From assembly GCF_009857505.1 (NCBI RefSeq), contig NZ_WWCP01000024.1, positions 1-64,000 on the forward strand: a stretch of 64,000 nt of DNA, read 5' to 3'. The notes below the pieces were generated by a model. It saw only the letters and a list, made by a program, of their open reading frames with translations, did no database searches and was not told the origin of the DNA. Of this stretch, positions 55,436 to 64,000 are shown piece by piece. The stretch's first letter is position 1. Each line of letters begins with the position of its first letter. Both the position numbers and the translations under genes were made by a program. Origin of the DNA: Duganella lactea. Its GTDB lineage: Bacteria > Pseudomonadota > Gammaproteobacteria > Burkholderiales > Burkholderiaceae_D.

Positions 55436-56235
55436 GTATGCTGAACGCGGCCGCCATCAGCGCGCATTGCGCCACGTCCGCCACCCACGTGGCGATTGAA
55501 ACCGTGGCCGAAACCGGCTCCACCAACGCCGACCTGCTGGCGCGCCTAGGCGGCCTGCGTGGCCCGCTGTTGCGCATCGCCGACAACCAGACCGCGGGCC
55601 GCGGCCGCGCCGGCCGTTCCTGGCTGTCGCAGCCCGGCGCCGCGCTGATGTTTTCGCTGGCCTGGCCATTCAAAGGCCCGCTGCACAAGATGACCGGCCT
55701 GCCGATGGCGGTGGGCGTGGCGCTGGCCGAAACCATCGTCTCGCTGGGCGTGCCGGTGCAGATCAAGTGGCCGAACGACCTGCTGCGCGACGGCGCCAAG
55801 CTGGCCGGCATCCTGGTCGAAACGCAGAACACCGGGAACGCCATCTGGGCCGTCATCGGCTGCGGCATCAACCTGGTCATGCCGGATGAACTGGAGGCGC
55901 GGATCGGCCGCGACGTCGCCAGCGCGCCGTGGCTGGCGCAGATGGACCGCAACCAGCTGATGGCCGCCCTGCTCAGCCGCCTGGCCGCCGTGCTGGCGGA
56001 ATTCGACGACACCGGCTTCGCCCCCTTCGCCGAACGCTGGAACGCGCTGCACGCGTGGCACGGCAAGGAAGTGGTGCTGCTCGACCAGGGTGCGGTGGTG
56101 CGACAAGGACGCGCCGCCGGCGTCGACGACATCGGCCGCCTGCTGCTCGACACCAGCGCCGGCCGCGTAGAAATCCTGTCCGGCGATGTATCGCTGCGCT
56201 TAATCGGAACGCAACTAAGCGGAGTACAATCATGA
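55432..56235 (+). CDS. birA: Biotin--[acetyl-CoA-carboxylase] ligase, ligase-only type
   Basis: Activates biotin as biotinyl-AMP and attaches it to BCCP. The 267-residue product has the ATP/biotin-binding GRGRAGRSWLSQPGAALMFS motif and IKWPNDLLRDGAKLAGILVE, but no N-terminal winged helix, so it lacks the repressor activity of E. coli BirA. The C-terminal SH3-like domain is GKEVVLLDQGAVVRQGRAAGVDD. ATG 55432 overlaps the SDR stop, and the stop overlaps coaX (ATGA). birA-coaX fusion-like pairs are common in Burkholderiales. Confidence 0.94.
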   Translation: MSMLNAAAISAHCATSATHVAIETVAETGSTNADLLARLGGLRGPLLRIADNQTAGRGRAGRSWLSQPGAALMFSLAWPFKGPLHKMTGLPMAVGVALAETIVSLGVPVQIKWPNDLLRDGAKLAGILVETQNTGNAIWAVIGCGINLVMPDELEARIGRDVASAPWLAQMDRNQLMAALLSRLAAVLAEFDDTGFAPFAERWNALHAWHGKEVVLLDQGAVVRQGRAAGVDDIGRLLLDTSAGRVEILSGDVSLRLIGTQLSGVQS

Positions 56236-56993
56236 TGTTATTGATCGACGCCGGCAACACCCGCGTCAAGTGGGCGCTGGTGGCGCCTGGCGCGCCGCCG
56301 GGCGAGTGGATCGCCAGCGGCGCCGCCACCCACGCCGACATGCCGCAACTGGAACTGGCGTGGTGCGAAGCCTCGGCCATCAACCGCATCGATCGCATCG
56401 TGATCGCCAACGTCGCCGGCAACGCGCTGCGCGTGCAGCTGGAGTATGTGCTACAGCGCTGCATCGGCGCGCTGACGCCGGAGTGGTTTGTCTCGCTGCC
56501 GGCGCTGGCCGGCGTCACCAACGGCTACCGCAATCCGGCACAACTGGGCTGCGACCGTTTTGCCGCCGCCATCGCCGGCCACACGCTGACGCCCGGCCAG
56601 CCGGTCATCGTGGTCAACTGCGGCACCGCCACCACCATCGACGCCGTCACGGCGGACGGCGTGTTCCTGGGCGGGATGATCCTGCCGGGACTGGGGCTGA
56701 TGGCCAGTTCGCTGGCGCGCAACACCGCGCAGTTGCCGCAGATCGCGCAAGACGGTAAGCTGCCGGACGGATTCGCCGACAACACCGACGACGCCATCCT
56801 GAGCGGCATCCTGGCCGCGCAGAGCGGCGCCATCGAGCATGCCTGCGCCGCCCACGCCGGCGCCCAGTGCATCATCTCCGGCGGCGCCGCGCCCTACATC
56901 GCGCCGATGCTGAAACTGCCGTACCGTATCGTCGACAACATCGTATTGATCGGCCTCCATGCCGCCAGCGGCGCTGCCGGCAACGCCGAATAA
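56232..56993 (+). CDS. coaX: Type III pantothenate kinase
   Basis: Phosphorylates pantothenate, the first step of CoA synthesis; the type III enzyme is not feedback inhibited. The 253-residue product has the phosphate-binding DAGNTRVKWALV, the catalytic region GCDRFAAAIAG, and VIVVNCGTATTIDAV, with the family's GGMILPGL and C-terminal GGAAPYIAPML. ATG 56232 overlaps the birA stop, with GGAG seven bases upstream. The following gene starts 11 bases later. Confidence 0.97.
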   Translation: MMLLIDAGNTRVKWALVAPGAPPGEWIASGAATHADMPQLELAWCEASAINRIDRIVIANVAGNALRVQLEYVLQRCIGALTPEWFVSLPALAGVTNGYRNPAQLGCDRFAAAIAGHTLTPGQPVIVVNCGTATTIDAVTADGVFLGGMILPGLGLMASSLARNTAQLPQIAQDGKLPDGFADNTDDAILSGILAAQSGAIEHACAAHAGAQCIISGGAAPYIAPMLKLPYRIVDNIVLIGLHAASGAAGNAE

Positions 56994-57004
56994 GGAAGGT
57001 CTCC

Positions 57005-57685
57005 GTGCTGAAGTTTATTTTCTGGTCCCTGCTTGCCGTGAACGCCGCGCTGTTCGCGTATGGACGCGGCTACCTGGGCCACTTCAGCGGCAACGAGCGC
57101 GAACCACAACGCATGCTCAACCAGCTGAACGCCGACAAGCTGTCCGTCATCCCGGCCGACCAAGCCAACCGCGCGGCGCAAGCCGCGGCGGCCGCGCTCA
57201 CGGAACAGAAAGCGGCGCCGGTGCAGGCGTGCGTGGAAGTGGCCAGCTTCGTGCTGGCCGACGCGCGCCGCTTCGAGGCGCGGCTGGAACCCTTGAAGCT
57301 GGGCGACCGCCAGTCGCGCCTCAACCTGCCGGGCACCGAGATATCGAGCTATATCGTTTATATTCCGCCGCAAGGCAGCAAGGAAGCGGCCGACAAGAAA
57401 GTCGCCGAACTGCGTGGCATGGGCGTCAGCAACTACTTCATCATGTCCGACAGTTCGCCGCTGCGCTGGGGCATCTCGCTGGGCGTGTTCAAGACCGAGA
57501 ACGCGGCGCAGAATCAACTGGCGATGCTGACCAGGCAAGGCGTGCGCACCGCGCGCGTGGCGCCACGCATGAGCGGCAGCAAGCTGCTGGGCTTCCAGTT
57601 CCGCGACGTTGACGGGGAACTGAAGGCCAAGCTGGAAAAAATCCGCGCCGACTTCCCCGGCGCCGAGATGCGCAGCTGCCGATAA
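57005..57685 (+). CDS. SPOR-like membrane protein downstream of coaX
   Basis: A 226-residue protein starting with GTG 57005, preceded by GGAAGGT five bases upstream. An N-terminal membrane helix (LKFIFWSLLAVNAALFAYGRG) is followed by a short periplasmic linker and a domain that resembles SPOR: YIVYIPPQGSKEAADKKVAEL and ISLGVFKTENAAQNQLAML, with the repeated aromatic-Ile-x-G pattern. Two cysteines (QACVEV and RSCR) could form a disulfide. It probably binds septal glycan; similar proteins follow coaX in Burkholderiales. Its stop touches the rlpA stop on the other strand. Confidence 0.85.
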   Translation: MLKFIFWSLLAVNAALFAYGRGYLGHFSGNEREPQRMLNQLNADKLSVIPADQANRAAQAAAAALTEQKAAPVQACVEVASFVLADARRFEARLEPLKLGDRQSRLNLPGTEISSYIVYIPPQGSKEAADKKVAELRGMGVSNYFIMSDSSPLRWGISLGVFKTENAAQNQLAMLTRQGVRTARVAPRMSGSKLLGFQFRDVDGELKAKLEKIRADFPGAEMRSCR

Positions 57686-58834
57686 CTATCGCTGCACGAC
57701 GATGGGCTTGAGGCCCAGCGACGACGGCAACCCTTGCGCCGCCTGCAGCGCCTCCTGGCGCGTGGCGAACGGGCCGCCGAACAGGCGGTACACCGCGCCG
57801 CCCTGCACCACTTCCATGATGTTGAATTTTCCACCCAGCCGGCCGCGCATCGCTTCCGCGTTGTCGGCGCGCGAGTAGGCGCCCAGTTGCAGGTAGAAGC
57901 CGCCCGTGGCGACGGCGGCTGGCGCGGCGGCATCGGCCGGGGCGCGGTCGGTCAGCATCAGCGCTTCGATATCCGTGGCGGGGCTGGCGGCGGCGCCGGT
58001 GCCGGCCGGCGCGGCCGGCGTCAGCACCAACGGCGTATCGACCATCTTCGCCGTCACTGTCGGCGTAGGCGTTGGCGCGCTTGGCGGCGCCGAAGGCAAG
58101 CGGTCTTTGGACTCCGGCGTCAGGCGTGGCCGGGTACTGCCGGACAGGCCGTCGCGCGTGGCCAGGATACGCTCGATTTCATTCGGCAGAATGCGTTCGA
58201 TCTTCAACTCATGACTGCCCTTGCCCAGCAAGCCCAGTTTCAGCGCCGCCGTGTAGGACACATCAATGGCGCGGCTGGCGTGGAACGGCCCGCGGTCATT
58301 GATACGCACGATGACGGTGGCGCCGCTGACCATATTGGTCAGGCGCGCGTAGGACGGAATCGGCAAGGTCGGATGCGCGGCCGTCATCTTGTACATGTCG
58401 TACAGTTCACCGGACGAGGTGCGCTGGCCGTGGAACTTCTTGCCGTACCAACTGCCGACGCCGATCTGTGTGAACGGTTCTTCATCGGTGATCGGCGTGT
58501 AGGTCTTGCCGAACACCGTGTAGGGACGATTGGAGCGCGGCAGCAGCGGATCATTGCGCACATCGGCGTCCGGCGTCTGCATCAGATTGGCCGGCGGCGC
58601 ATCGCCGGGACCATCGTCCTGATAGTAACCGCCGCGTCCCGAGTTCGCCGGCGGCAGCACCGGCAGCGAGGGATCGACCTTCTTGACGCTCGGCGGCTTG
58701 ATGGTCGACGGCGGGATCTGCACCGGGCGCGGCGTGCGCTCCGCCACCGGCGCCGTGCCGCAGCCCACCAGCGCCAGCGCCGTGGCCATCGCACCCACGT
58801 TGAGGAGATGGTTACGTCGCAGGCGCATTGCCAT
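57686..58834 (-). CDS. rlpA: Septal ring lytic transglycosylase RlpA
   Basis: A lipoprotein that cleaves naked glycan at the septum. The 382-residue product has a lipobox (ALALVGCGTAP, Cys25), a linker, the double-psi beta-barrel RlpA domain (GVGSWYGKKFHGQRTSSGE, MTAAHPTLPIPSYARLTN, VRINDRGPFHASRAIDVSY, where the DRGPF acid is catalytic), and a C-terminal SPOR domain (FYLQLGAYSRADNAEAMRG). The start could be the ATG at 58828. It overlaps the upstream PBP2 end, so it is the last gene of the mreD-mrdA-rodA-mrdA unit. Confidence 0.95.
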   Translation of the reverse strand: MAMRLRRNHLLNVGAMATALALVGCGTAPVAERTPRPVQIPPSTIKPPSVKKVDPSLPVLPPANSGRGGYYQDDGPGDAPPANLMQTPDADVRNDPLLPRSNRPYTVFGKTYTPITDEEPFTQIGVGSWYGKKFHGQRTSSGELYDMYKMTAAHPTLPIPSYARLTNMVSGATVIVRINDRGPFHASRAIDVSYTAALKLGLLGKGSHELKIERILPNEIERILATRDGLSGSTRPRLTPESKDRLPSAPPSAPTPTPTVTAKMVDTPLVLTPAAPAGTGAAASPATDIEALMLTDRAPADAAAPAAVATGGFYLQLGAYSRADNAEAMRGRLGGKFNIMEVVQGGAVYRLFGGPFATRQEALQAAQGLPSSLGLKPIVVQR

Positions 58835-60731
58835 TCACCGTGTCTTGTTTTTCCACTTTGCCCTTGTCCTTCTCCTGCGGACGCTTGCCCAGCAGGTAAT
58901 AATCCAGTGCTTTCCGCGCAATCGGCGCGGCCGCATCGCCGCCCTTGCCCGCGTTCTCCACCACCATCGCCAGCACGATGCGCGGCTGCTCCACCGGCGC
59001 GAAGGCGGTGAACAGCGCGTTGTCGCGCAGGCGCTCAGCCAACTTGGCGGCGTTATACTTCTCGCCTTTACGGATGGTGATGACCTGCGCCGTGCCGGTC
59101 TTGCCGCCCACCGTGTAGCCGGCGCCGGCGAAGGCGCGGTAGCCGGTGCCTCCCGGCTCGCTGGTCACACCCACCATGGCGTTCTTGATGAAATCGACAT
59201 TCTCCTGTTTGAGCGGAATGCGGTAATGCGCCTGCACCACCGCCGGACGGCGCGCGTGCGTCACGCCGTCTTCCACGGTTTTCACCAGGTGCGGCTTCAG
59301 CACCACGCCGTTATTTGCCAGATTGGCCACAGCGTGGGCGATCTGCAAAGGCGTGTACGCGTTGTAGCCGGAGCCATTGCTGACCGAGATAGTATCACCA
59401 CCCACCCAGCGCCCCGCCGCACCTTTGAAACGCCGGCTTTTCCATTCAGGCGACGGCAGCACTCCGACCTTCTCGTTTTCCAGATCGATGCCGGTCTTGC
59501 GGCCGAAGCCGAACGGCTGCATGAAGTCATGAATGGCGTTGATGCCCATGTCGTGACCCAGCACATAATAGTAGGTATTGCAGGACACGATGATCGACCG
59601 GCGCATGTCCACCGTGCCATGGCCGCCCACCACATCGTCGTTGAAGCGATGCCCGCCCAGCATGTAGAAGCCGGGATCGTAGATGGTCTGCGACGGCGTG
59701 CGCTTGCCCAGTTCCAGCGCGGCCAACGCCATGAAGGGCTTGAAGGTGGAACCGGGCGCGTAGGTGCCGGACAGCGGGCGGTTGATCATCGGCCGGTCCG
59801 GCGAGTTATTCAGCTCGCCCCAGCTTTGCGCGTCGATGCCGTCGACGAACAGATTGGGATCATAACCGGGACGCGACACATAGGCGAGCACCTCGCCGGT
59901 CGCCGGCTCAATCGCCACCAGCGCGCCACGCCGGTCGCCAAAGGCTTCCTCGACGATTTTCTGCAGTTCGATGTCGATCGACAGTATCAGGTTGCTGCCT
60001 GGCTTGGCCGGGGTGCGCGACAGTGTGCGCACCGCGCGGCCGCCGGACGTCCTCTCCACTTCCTCGTAGCCGGCCTGCCCATGCAGCAGCTTCTCGTAGC
60101 TTTTCTCAAGGCCTTCCTTGCCGATATGGTCGGTGCCGCGATAGTTGGCCGCATCGTCGCTGTCGCCAAGCGCATCGGCTTCGGCGCGGCTCACGCGGCC
60201 GATGTAGCCGACCACGTGCGACGCGGTTTCGCCCTGCGGATATTCGCGGAACAGGCGCGCCTGCACCTCGACGCCGGGAAAACGGAAATGCTGCGCGGTG
60301 AAGCGCGCCACTTCCTCATCGGTGAGGCGGGTACGCAGCGGCACGCTCTCGAAACCCCGTGCGTCCTCCAGCAGTTTCTTGAAGCGCTTGCGGTCCTTGA
60401 GGTCGATCGCCACCAGCGTGGACAAGCCGGCGATGGTCTCGTCCAGCGAGGCGTTCAGCTTGGACGGCGTGATCTCCAGCGTGTAGGCCGAGTAGTTGCG
60501 CGCCAGGACCACGCCGTTGCGGTCCACAATCAGGCCGCGATTCGGCACCACCGGCAGCAGCGAGATGCGGTTCTCTTCCGCCTTGACAGCGAAGGTTTCG
60601 TGCTGGATCACCTGCAGCCACAGGAAGCGCGCCAGCAGCAGCGCAAAGCACAGGAACACCAGGCCACCCAGCAGCGTGACGCGCAGGCGGAAGCGGCGCA
60701 ACTCGGCGTCGTTGTCCCGGAGCGTCGTCAC
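58812..60731 (-). CDS. mrdA: Penicillin-binding protein 2, second copy
   Basis: A peptidoglycan transpeptidase of lateral wall synthesis, 639 residues, starting with GTG 60731. A membrane helix (LLGGLVFLCFALLLARFLWLQ) at 18-40 precedes the pedestal and the transpeptidase domain, with catalytic Ser328 in GSTFKPFMAL, SCNTYYY (SxN motif) and GKTGTAQ. The protein is very similar by eye to the other PBP2 at 61859, colinear to the same Ser328, and differs mainly in a shorter C terminus (KRPQEKDKGKVEKQDTVNG). It lies immediately after rodA and overlaps rlpA. It is an intact, presumably functional paralogue. Confidence 0.94.
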   Translation of the reverse strand: MTTLRDNDAELRRFRLRVTLLGGLVFLCFALLLARFLWLQVIQHETFAVKAEENRISLLPVVPNRGLIVDRNGVVLARNYSAYTLEITPSKLNASLDETIAGLSTLVAIDLKDRKRFKKLLEDARGFESVPLRTRLTDEEVARFTAQHFRFPGVEVQARLFREYPQGETASHVVGYIGRVSRAEADALGDSDDAANYRGTDHIGKEGLEKSYEKLLHGQAGYEEVERTSGGRAVRTLSRTPAKPGSNLILSIDIELQKIVEEAFGDRRGALVAIEPATGEVLAYVSRPGYDPNLFVDGIDAQSWGELNNSPDRPMINRPLSGTYAPGSTFKPFMALAALELGKRTPSQTIYDPGFYMLGGHRFNDDVVGGHGTVDMRRSIIVSCNTYYYVLGHDMGINAIHDFMQPFGFGRKTGIDLENEKVGVLPSPEWKSRRFKGAAGRWVGGDTISVSNGSGYNAYTPLQIAHAVANLANNGVVLKPHLVKTVEDGVTHARRPAVVQAHYRIPLKQENVDFIKNAMVGVTSEPGGTGYRAFAGAGYTVGGKTGTAQVITIRKGEKYNAAKLAERLRDNALFTAFAPVEQPRIVLAMVVENAGKGGDAAAPIARKALDYYLLGKRPQEKDKGKVEKQDTVNGNAPAT

Positions 60732-60732
60732 C

Positions 60733-61845
60733 TCAGGTCTGCACCAGCTTGCGGTGCCGCTGTATGCTCATCAGGATGCCGCCGGCGACGCCCAGCGTCA
60801 CCAGCGCGGTGCCGCCGTAGCTCATGAACGGCAGCGGCACGCCGACCACCGGCAGGATGCCGCTGACCATGCCCATGTTGACGAAGGCGTAAGCGAAGTA
60901 AATCATGGTCATGGCGCCGGCCAGCAGGCGGGTGAACAGGTTCGGCGCATTCCCGGCGATGATCAGGCCACGGCCGATCAGCAGCAGGTACAGCACCATC
61001 AGAATCAGGTTGCCCACCAGGCCGAATTCCTCCGAATACACGGCGAAGATAAAGTCGGTGGTGCGCTCCGGGATGAACTCCAGGTGGGCCTGCGTGCCGT
61101 GGGTCCAGCCCTTGCCGGTCAAACCGCCCGAGCCCACCGCGATGGTCGACTGGATGATGTGGAAGCCCTTGCCCAGCGGGTCGGTGGTCGGGTCGATCAG
61201 CGTCATCACGCGTTCGCGCTGATAGTCGTGCAGCACCGACCAGATGATCGGCAGCGCGGCGGCGCCAGCCAACAGCAGCGCCACCAGCGCCTTCCACGCC
61301 AGTCCGGCGAGGAAGATCACGCTGAAACCTGCGGCCACCACCAGCAACGCCGTGCCCAGGTCGGGCTGGCGCACCACCAGGCCGACCGGCACCGCCAGCA
61401 ACAGCGCCGCGACGCCGAACGATTTCCAGTCCAGATGGCCGGAGCGGTTCTGGAAATACCACGCCAGCATCATCGGCGTGACGATCTTCATGAACTCGGA
61501 CGGCTGGATGTCGATGCCGACGTGCAGCCAGCGCCGCGCCCCCAGCTTGATGATGCCGAACAGCGCCACGCACACCAGCAGGAACACCCCGGCCGCGTAG
61601 GCCGGCACCGCGATCCGCATCATCAACTGCGGCGTGACGTTCGACACCACCCACATCACGATGAAGAACAGCACGATATTGCGCAAATGGTCTTCCATCT
61701 TGCCGGGGATGCCAAGGCTGGCCGAGTACAGCGTGACCATGCTGACCGTCAGCAGCATGAGCAGAATGACCGTCAGCGGGCCGTCGAATACGGTGAAGTA
61801 GGGCCGCAGTCGACGCCACAGCGAGCGTCTTTCATGAATGCGCAT
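60733..61845 (-). CDS. rodA: Rod-shape glycosyltransferase RodA
   Basis: The SEDS-family membrane glycosyltransferase of the elongasome that polymerises glycan in partnership with PBP2. The 370-residue product has about ten helices, beginning DGPLTVILLMLLTVSMVTLYSAS. Characteristic SEDS blocks are QPDLGTALLVVAAG, KGWTHGTQAHLEFIPERTTDFIFAVYSEEFGLVG (near the catalytic Asp), and PVVGVPLPFMSYGG. It lies 13 bases after the first PBP2 and one base before the second, sandwiched between the two. Confidence 0.96.
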   Translation of the reverse strand: MRIHERRSLWRRLRPYFTVFDGPLTVILLMLLTVSMVTLYSASLGIPGKMEDHLRNIVLFFIVMWVVSNVTPQLMMRIAVPAYAAGVFLLVCVALFGIIKLGARRWLHVGIDIQPSEFMKIVTPMMLAWYFQNRSGHLDWKSFGVAALLLAVPVGLVVRQPDLGTALLVVAAGFSVIFLAGLAWKALVALLLAGAAALPIIWSVLHDYQRERVMTLIDPTTDPLGKGFHIIQSTIAVGSGGLTGKGWTHGTQAHLEFIPERTTDFIFAVYSEEFGLVGNLILMVLYLLLIGRGLIIAGNAPNLFTRLLAGAMTMIYFAYAFVNMGMVSGILPVVGVPLPFMSYGGTALVTLGVAGGILMSIQRHRKLVQT

Positions 61846-61858
61846 GGTCTGGTAATCC

Positions 61859-63907
61859 TTATTGTTTCTTCCGTTCCGGCGTGGCCGGTTGCGGCGCCGG
61901 CGCGGCCGCTGGTGGCGTGGTCGGTGCCGGCGCTGGTGCTGGTGCAGGCTGGGTTTCGCGCGCCGCGGCGGCGGCTTCGGCCGCCTCGGGGTCTTCGATC
62001 GGCACGAATTCCGCCGCGTCCTCCTTCGGCACCTTGGTGGTTTCCTTGCCCGCCGGGCGCTTGCCCAGCAGGTAGAAGTCCAGCGCCTTGCGCGCGATCG
62101 GCGCGGCGATCTCCGCGCCCCAGCCGGCGTTTTCCACCACCATGGCGACCACGATTTTCGGCTTGTCGGCCGGCGCGAAGGCGACGTACAGCGCGTTGTC
62201 GCGCAGGCGCTCGGCCAGCGCCGCCTTGTTGTACTTCTCGTTGGCCTTGATGCCGACCACCTGCGCGGTGCCGGTCTTGCCGCCCGAGGTGTAGCCGGCG
62301 CTGGCGAAGGCGCGGTAGGCGGTGCCGCCAGGTTCGCTGTTCACACCCACCATCGCGCTCTTGATGATGTCGATGTTTTCTTGCTTGAGCGGGATGCGGT
62401 AGCTTTCCTTCGGCACGGTGAGACGGCGCGCGCGGGTGGCGCCGTCTTCGATGATCTTGACCAGATGCGGCTTCATCACCACGCCGTCGTTGGCCAGGTT
62501 GGCCATGGCGTGCGCGATCTGCAGCGGCGTGTACGAGTTGTAGCCGGAACCGTTGGACACCGAGATGGTGTCGCCGCCGACCCAGCGTCCGGCGTTGCCC
62601 TTGAAGCGCTTGCGCTTCCACTCCTTCGATGGCAGCACGCCGACCTTCTCGTTATCCAGGTCGATACCGGTTTTCTGGCCGAAGCCGAACGGCTTCATGA
62701 AATCGGTGATCGAGTCGATCCCCATGTCGTTACCCAGCTGGTAGTAGTAGGTATTGCAGGAGACGATGATCGAGCGGCGCAGGTCCACATTGCCATGGCC
62801 GCCAACTTTATCATCGCGGAACTTGTGGCCACCCAGGTAGAAGAAGCCGGGGTCCGGATAGGCGGTGGCGGCGTTGCGCTTGCCCAGTTCCAGCGCGGCC
62901 AGCGCCATGAAGGGCTTGAAGGTGGAACCCGGCGCATAGGTGCCGGACAGCGGCCGGTTGACCATCGGCCGGTCGAGCGAGGTATTGAGTTCGTTCCAGC
63001 TTTGCGAGTCGATGCCGTCGACGAACAGATTTGGATCGTAGCCGGGACGCGAGACGTAGGCCAGAATGTCGCCGGTCTCCGGCTCGATGGCGACAAACGC
63101 GCCGCGCCACTCGCCGAAGGCTTCCTCGATCACCTTCTGCAGTTCGATGTCGACCGACAGGATCAGGTTATTGCCCGGCGTGGCCGGAGTGCGCGACAGC
63201 GTGCGGATGGCGCGCCCGCCGGCCGACACTTCCACTTCCTCGTAACCGGTCTGGCCGTGCAGCTGCTTCTCGTAGCTTTTCTCCAGGCCTTCCTTGCCGA
63301 TATGGTCGGTGCCCTTGTAGTTGGCGGCATCGTCGTTGGCTTCGATGGCCTTGACCTCGGACTGGTTGATGCGGCCGATGTAGCCGATCACGTGCGACGC
63401 GGTCTCGCCCAGCGGGTATTGGCGGAACAGGCGCGCCTGCACCTCCACGCCGGGAAAGCGGAAGCGCTGCGCGGTGAAGCGCGCCACTTCCTCGTCGGTC
63501 AGGCGGGTGCGCAGCGGTATGCCTTCGAAGCTTTTGGATTCGTCCAGCAGCTTCTTGAAGCGGCGGCGGTCCTTGACGTCGATCTCCACCAGCTTGGACA
63601 GCTCGTCGATCGCCTCGTCCAGCGTGGTGTGCAGCTTGGACGGCGTGATCTCCAGCGTGTAGGCCGAGTAGTTACGCGCCAGGACCACGCCGTTGCGGTC
63701 CAAAATCAGGCCGCGGTTCGGCACCACCGGCACGATGGCGATGCGGTTCTCTTCGGCCTTGACGGCGAAGTCGTTGTACTTGATCACCTGCAGCCAGATG
63801 AAGCGCATCAGCAGCAGCGCAAAGCAGAAAAACACCATGCCGCCGATCACCGTCAGGCGCAGGCGGAACTGCTGCAGTTCGCGCTGGTTATCCTTGATTT
63901 CGTTCAT
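61859..63907 (-). CDS. mrdA: Penicillin-binding protein 2, first copy
   Basis: PBP2 of 682 residues: N-terminal membrane helix (VIGGMVFFCFALLLMRFIWLQV), pedestal domain, and transpeptidase with Ser328 (GSTFKPFMAL), SCNTYYY and GKTGTAQVVG. It is the canonical copy by position, directly downstream of mreD. It has a C-terminal extension of about 45 residues, Ala/Pro/Glu-rich (EAAEAAAAARETQPAPAPAP), absent from the other copy. The ATG at 63907 lies about 15 bases after the mreD stop. Confidence 0.96.
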   Translation of the reverse strand: MNEIKDNQRELQQFRLRLTVIGGMVFFCFALLLMRFIWLQVIKYNDFAVKAEENRIAIVPVVPNRGLILDRNGVVLARNYSAYTLEITPSKLHTTLDEAIDELSKLVEIDVKDRRRFKKLLDESKSFEGIPLRTRLTDEEVARFTAQRFRFPGVEVQARLFRQYPLGETASHVIGYIGRINQSEVKAIEANDDAANYKGTDHIGKEGLEKSYEKQLHGQTGYEEVEVSAGGRAIRTLSRTPATPGNNLILSVDIELQKVIEEAFGEWRGAFVAIEPETGDILAYVSRPGYDPNLFVDGIDSQSWNELNTSLDRPMVNRPLSGTYAPGSTFKPFMALAALELGKRNAATAYPDPGFFYLGGHKFRDDKVGGHGNVDLRRSIIVSCNTYYYQLGNDMGIDSITDFMKPFGFGQKTGIDLDNEKVGVLPSKEWKRKRFKGNAGRWVGGDTISVSNGSGYNSYTPLQIAHAMANLANDGVVMKPHLVKIIEDGATRARRLTVPKESYRIPLKQENIDIIKSAMVGVNSEPGGTAYRAFASAGYTSGGKTGTAQVVGIKANEKYNKAALAERLRDNALYVAFAPADKPKIVVAMVVENAGWGAEIAAPIARKALDFYLLGKRPAGKETTKVPKEDAAEFVPIEDPEAAEAAAAARETQPAPAPAPAPTTPPAAAPAPQPATPERKKQ

Positions 63908-63922
63908 GCTGGTACCGCTGCG

Positions 63923-64000
63923 TCAAATCGGGCGGGTGTGATCGCGGTCGACCGCGCGGCGCTGCGGCGCCAGCAACAGCCAGGTGATCAGCGGCCACAG
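63923..64000 (-). CDS. mreD: Rod-shape protein MreD, C-terminal 25 residues (partial)
   Basis: The minus-strand frame running off the right edge encodes LWPLITWLLLAPQRR followed by AVDRDHTRPI and a stop. The LLLAPQRR ending and a final R-P-I are typical of MreD, the membrane protein linking MreC to RodA/PBP2. Only the end is visible; the position directly upstream of mrdA supports the call. Confidence 0.85.
   Translation of the reverse strand: MWPLITWLLLAPQRRAVDRDHTRPI

Overview
The window comes from a GC-rich betaproteobacterial chromosome. Gene content and order (dusB-fis-purH-ruvCAB, tyrS next to an M23 peptidase and anmK, erpA-argC-rpsI-rplM, smg-dprA-LysM opposite def-fmt, rsmB-DUF4390-ntrY/ntrX-like genes, birA-coaX, and the mreD-mrdA-rodA-rlpA wall cluster) point to Burkholderiales, most likely Oxalobacteraceae of the Massilia/Duganella type. 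This placement comes from reading protein sequences and gene order; no database search was run. Coding density is very high: no stretch of 300 bases lacks a gene, and I saw no tRNA, rRNA or CRISPR array.

Layout. 1-9.9 kb, almost all on the minus strand: the start of a probable IS5-type transposase at the edge, then (in transcription order) tyrS-dtd-PEBP-histidine phosphatase and dusB-fis-purH-ruvC-ruvA-ruvB-yaiI-lysR, with several overlapping starts and stops. 10-16 kb: divergent M23 endopeptidase, a small periplasmic-binding-type protein and anmK on plus; erpA, argC, rplM-rpsI on minus, with clear hairpin terminators. 16-19.3 kb: an OsmC protein; an unusual cysteinyl-tRNA synthetase whose leader carries a terminator hairpin and a possible leader peptide; coq7; and an unrecognised protein. 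19.3-26 kb: two ABC-2 systems on plus, the second ending in a 1,194-residue permease fused to an M1-type metallopeptidase and closed by a 38-bp perfect inverted repeat. 26-36 kb: topB, smg, dprA and a LysM protein on minus; def-fmt on plus; a MerR regulator with a textbook MerR-type promoter driving a nitroreductase; DUF2145 and a small secreted partner; and a DsbA-fold isomerase.

36.5-51 kb: cobalamin-dependent metH preceded by a MetR-like box, an ABC-2 exporter pair, an SPW membrane protein, an EAL-HDOD protein, a class II amidotransferase, DUF3567, a tiny degenerate P-loop protein beside an NtrY/NtrX-like two-component pair, DUF4390 and rsmB. 51-64 kb: argS, a SPOR protein, dsbA, an SDR, birA, coaX and a second SPOR-like protein on plus; rlpA and the elongasome genes on minus. 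The elongasome cluster contains two very similar PBP2 (mrdA) genes flanking rodA, and the 3' end of mreD runs off the edge.

Most of the window is core housekeeping: translation (tyrS, cysS, argS, def, fmt, rpsI, rplM, dusB, rsmB), recombination (ruvABC, topB, dprA), and cell wall (M23, anmK, rlpA, mrdA, rodA). The parts most worth following up are the cysS leader and its divergent enzyme, the ABC-permease/M1 fusion locus, the duplicated PBP2, the palindromic repeats and the degenerate CobW-like protein.
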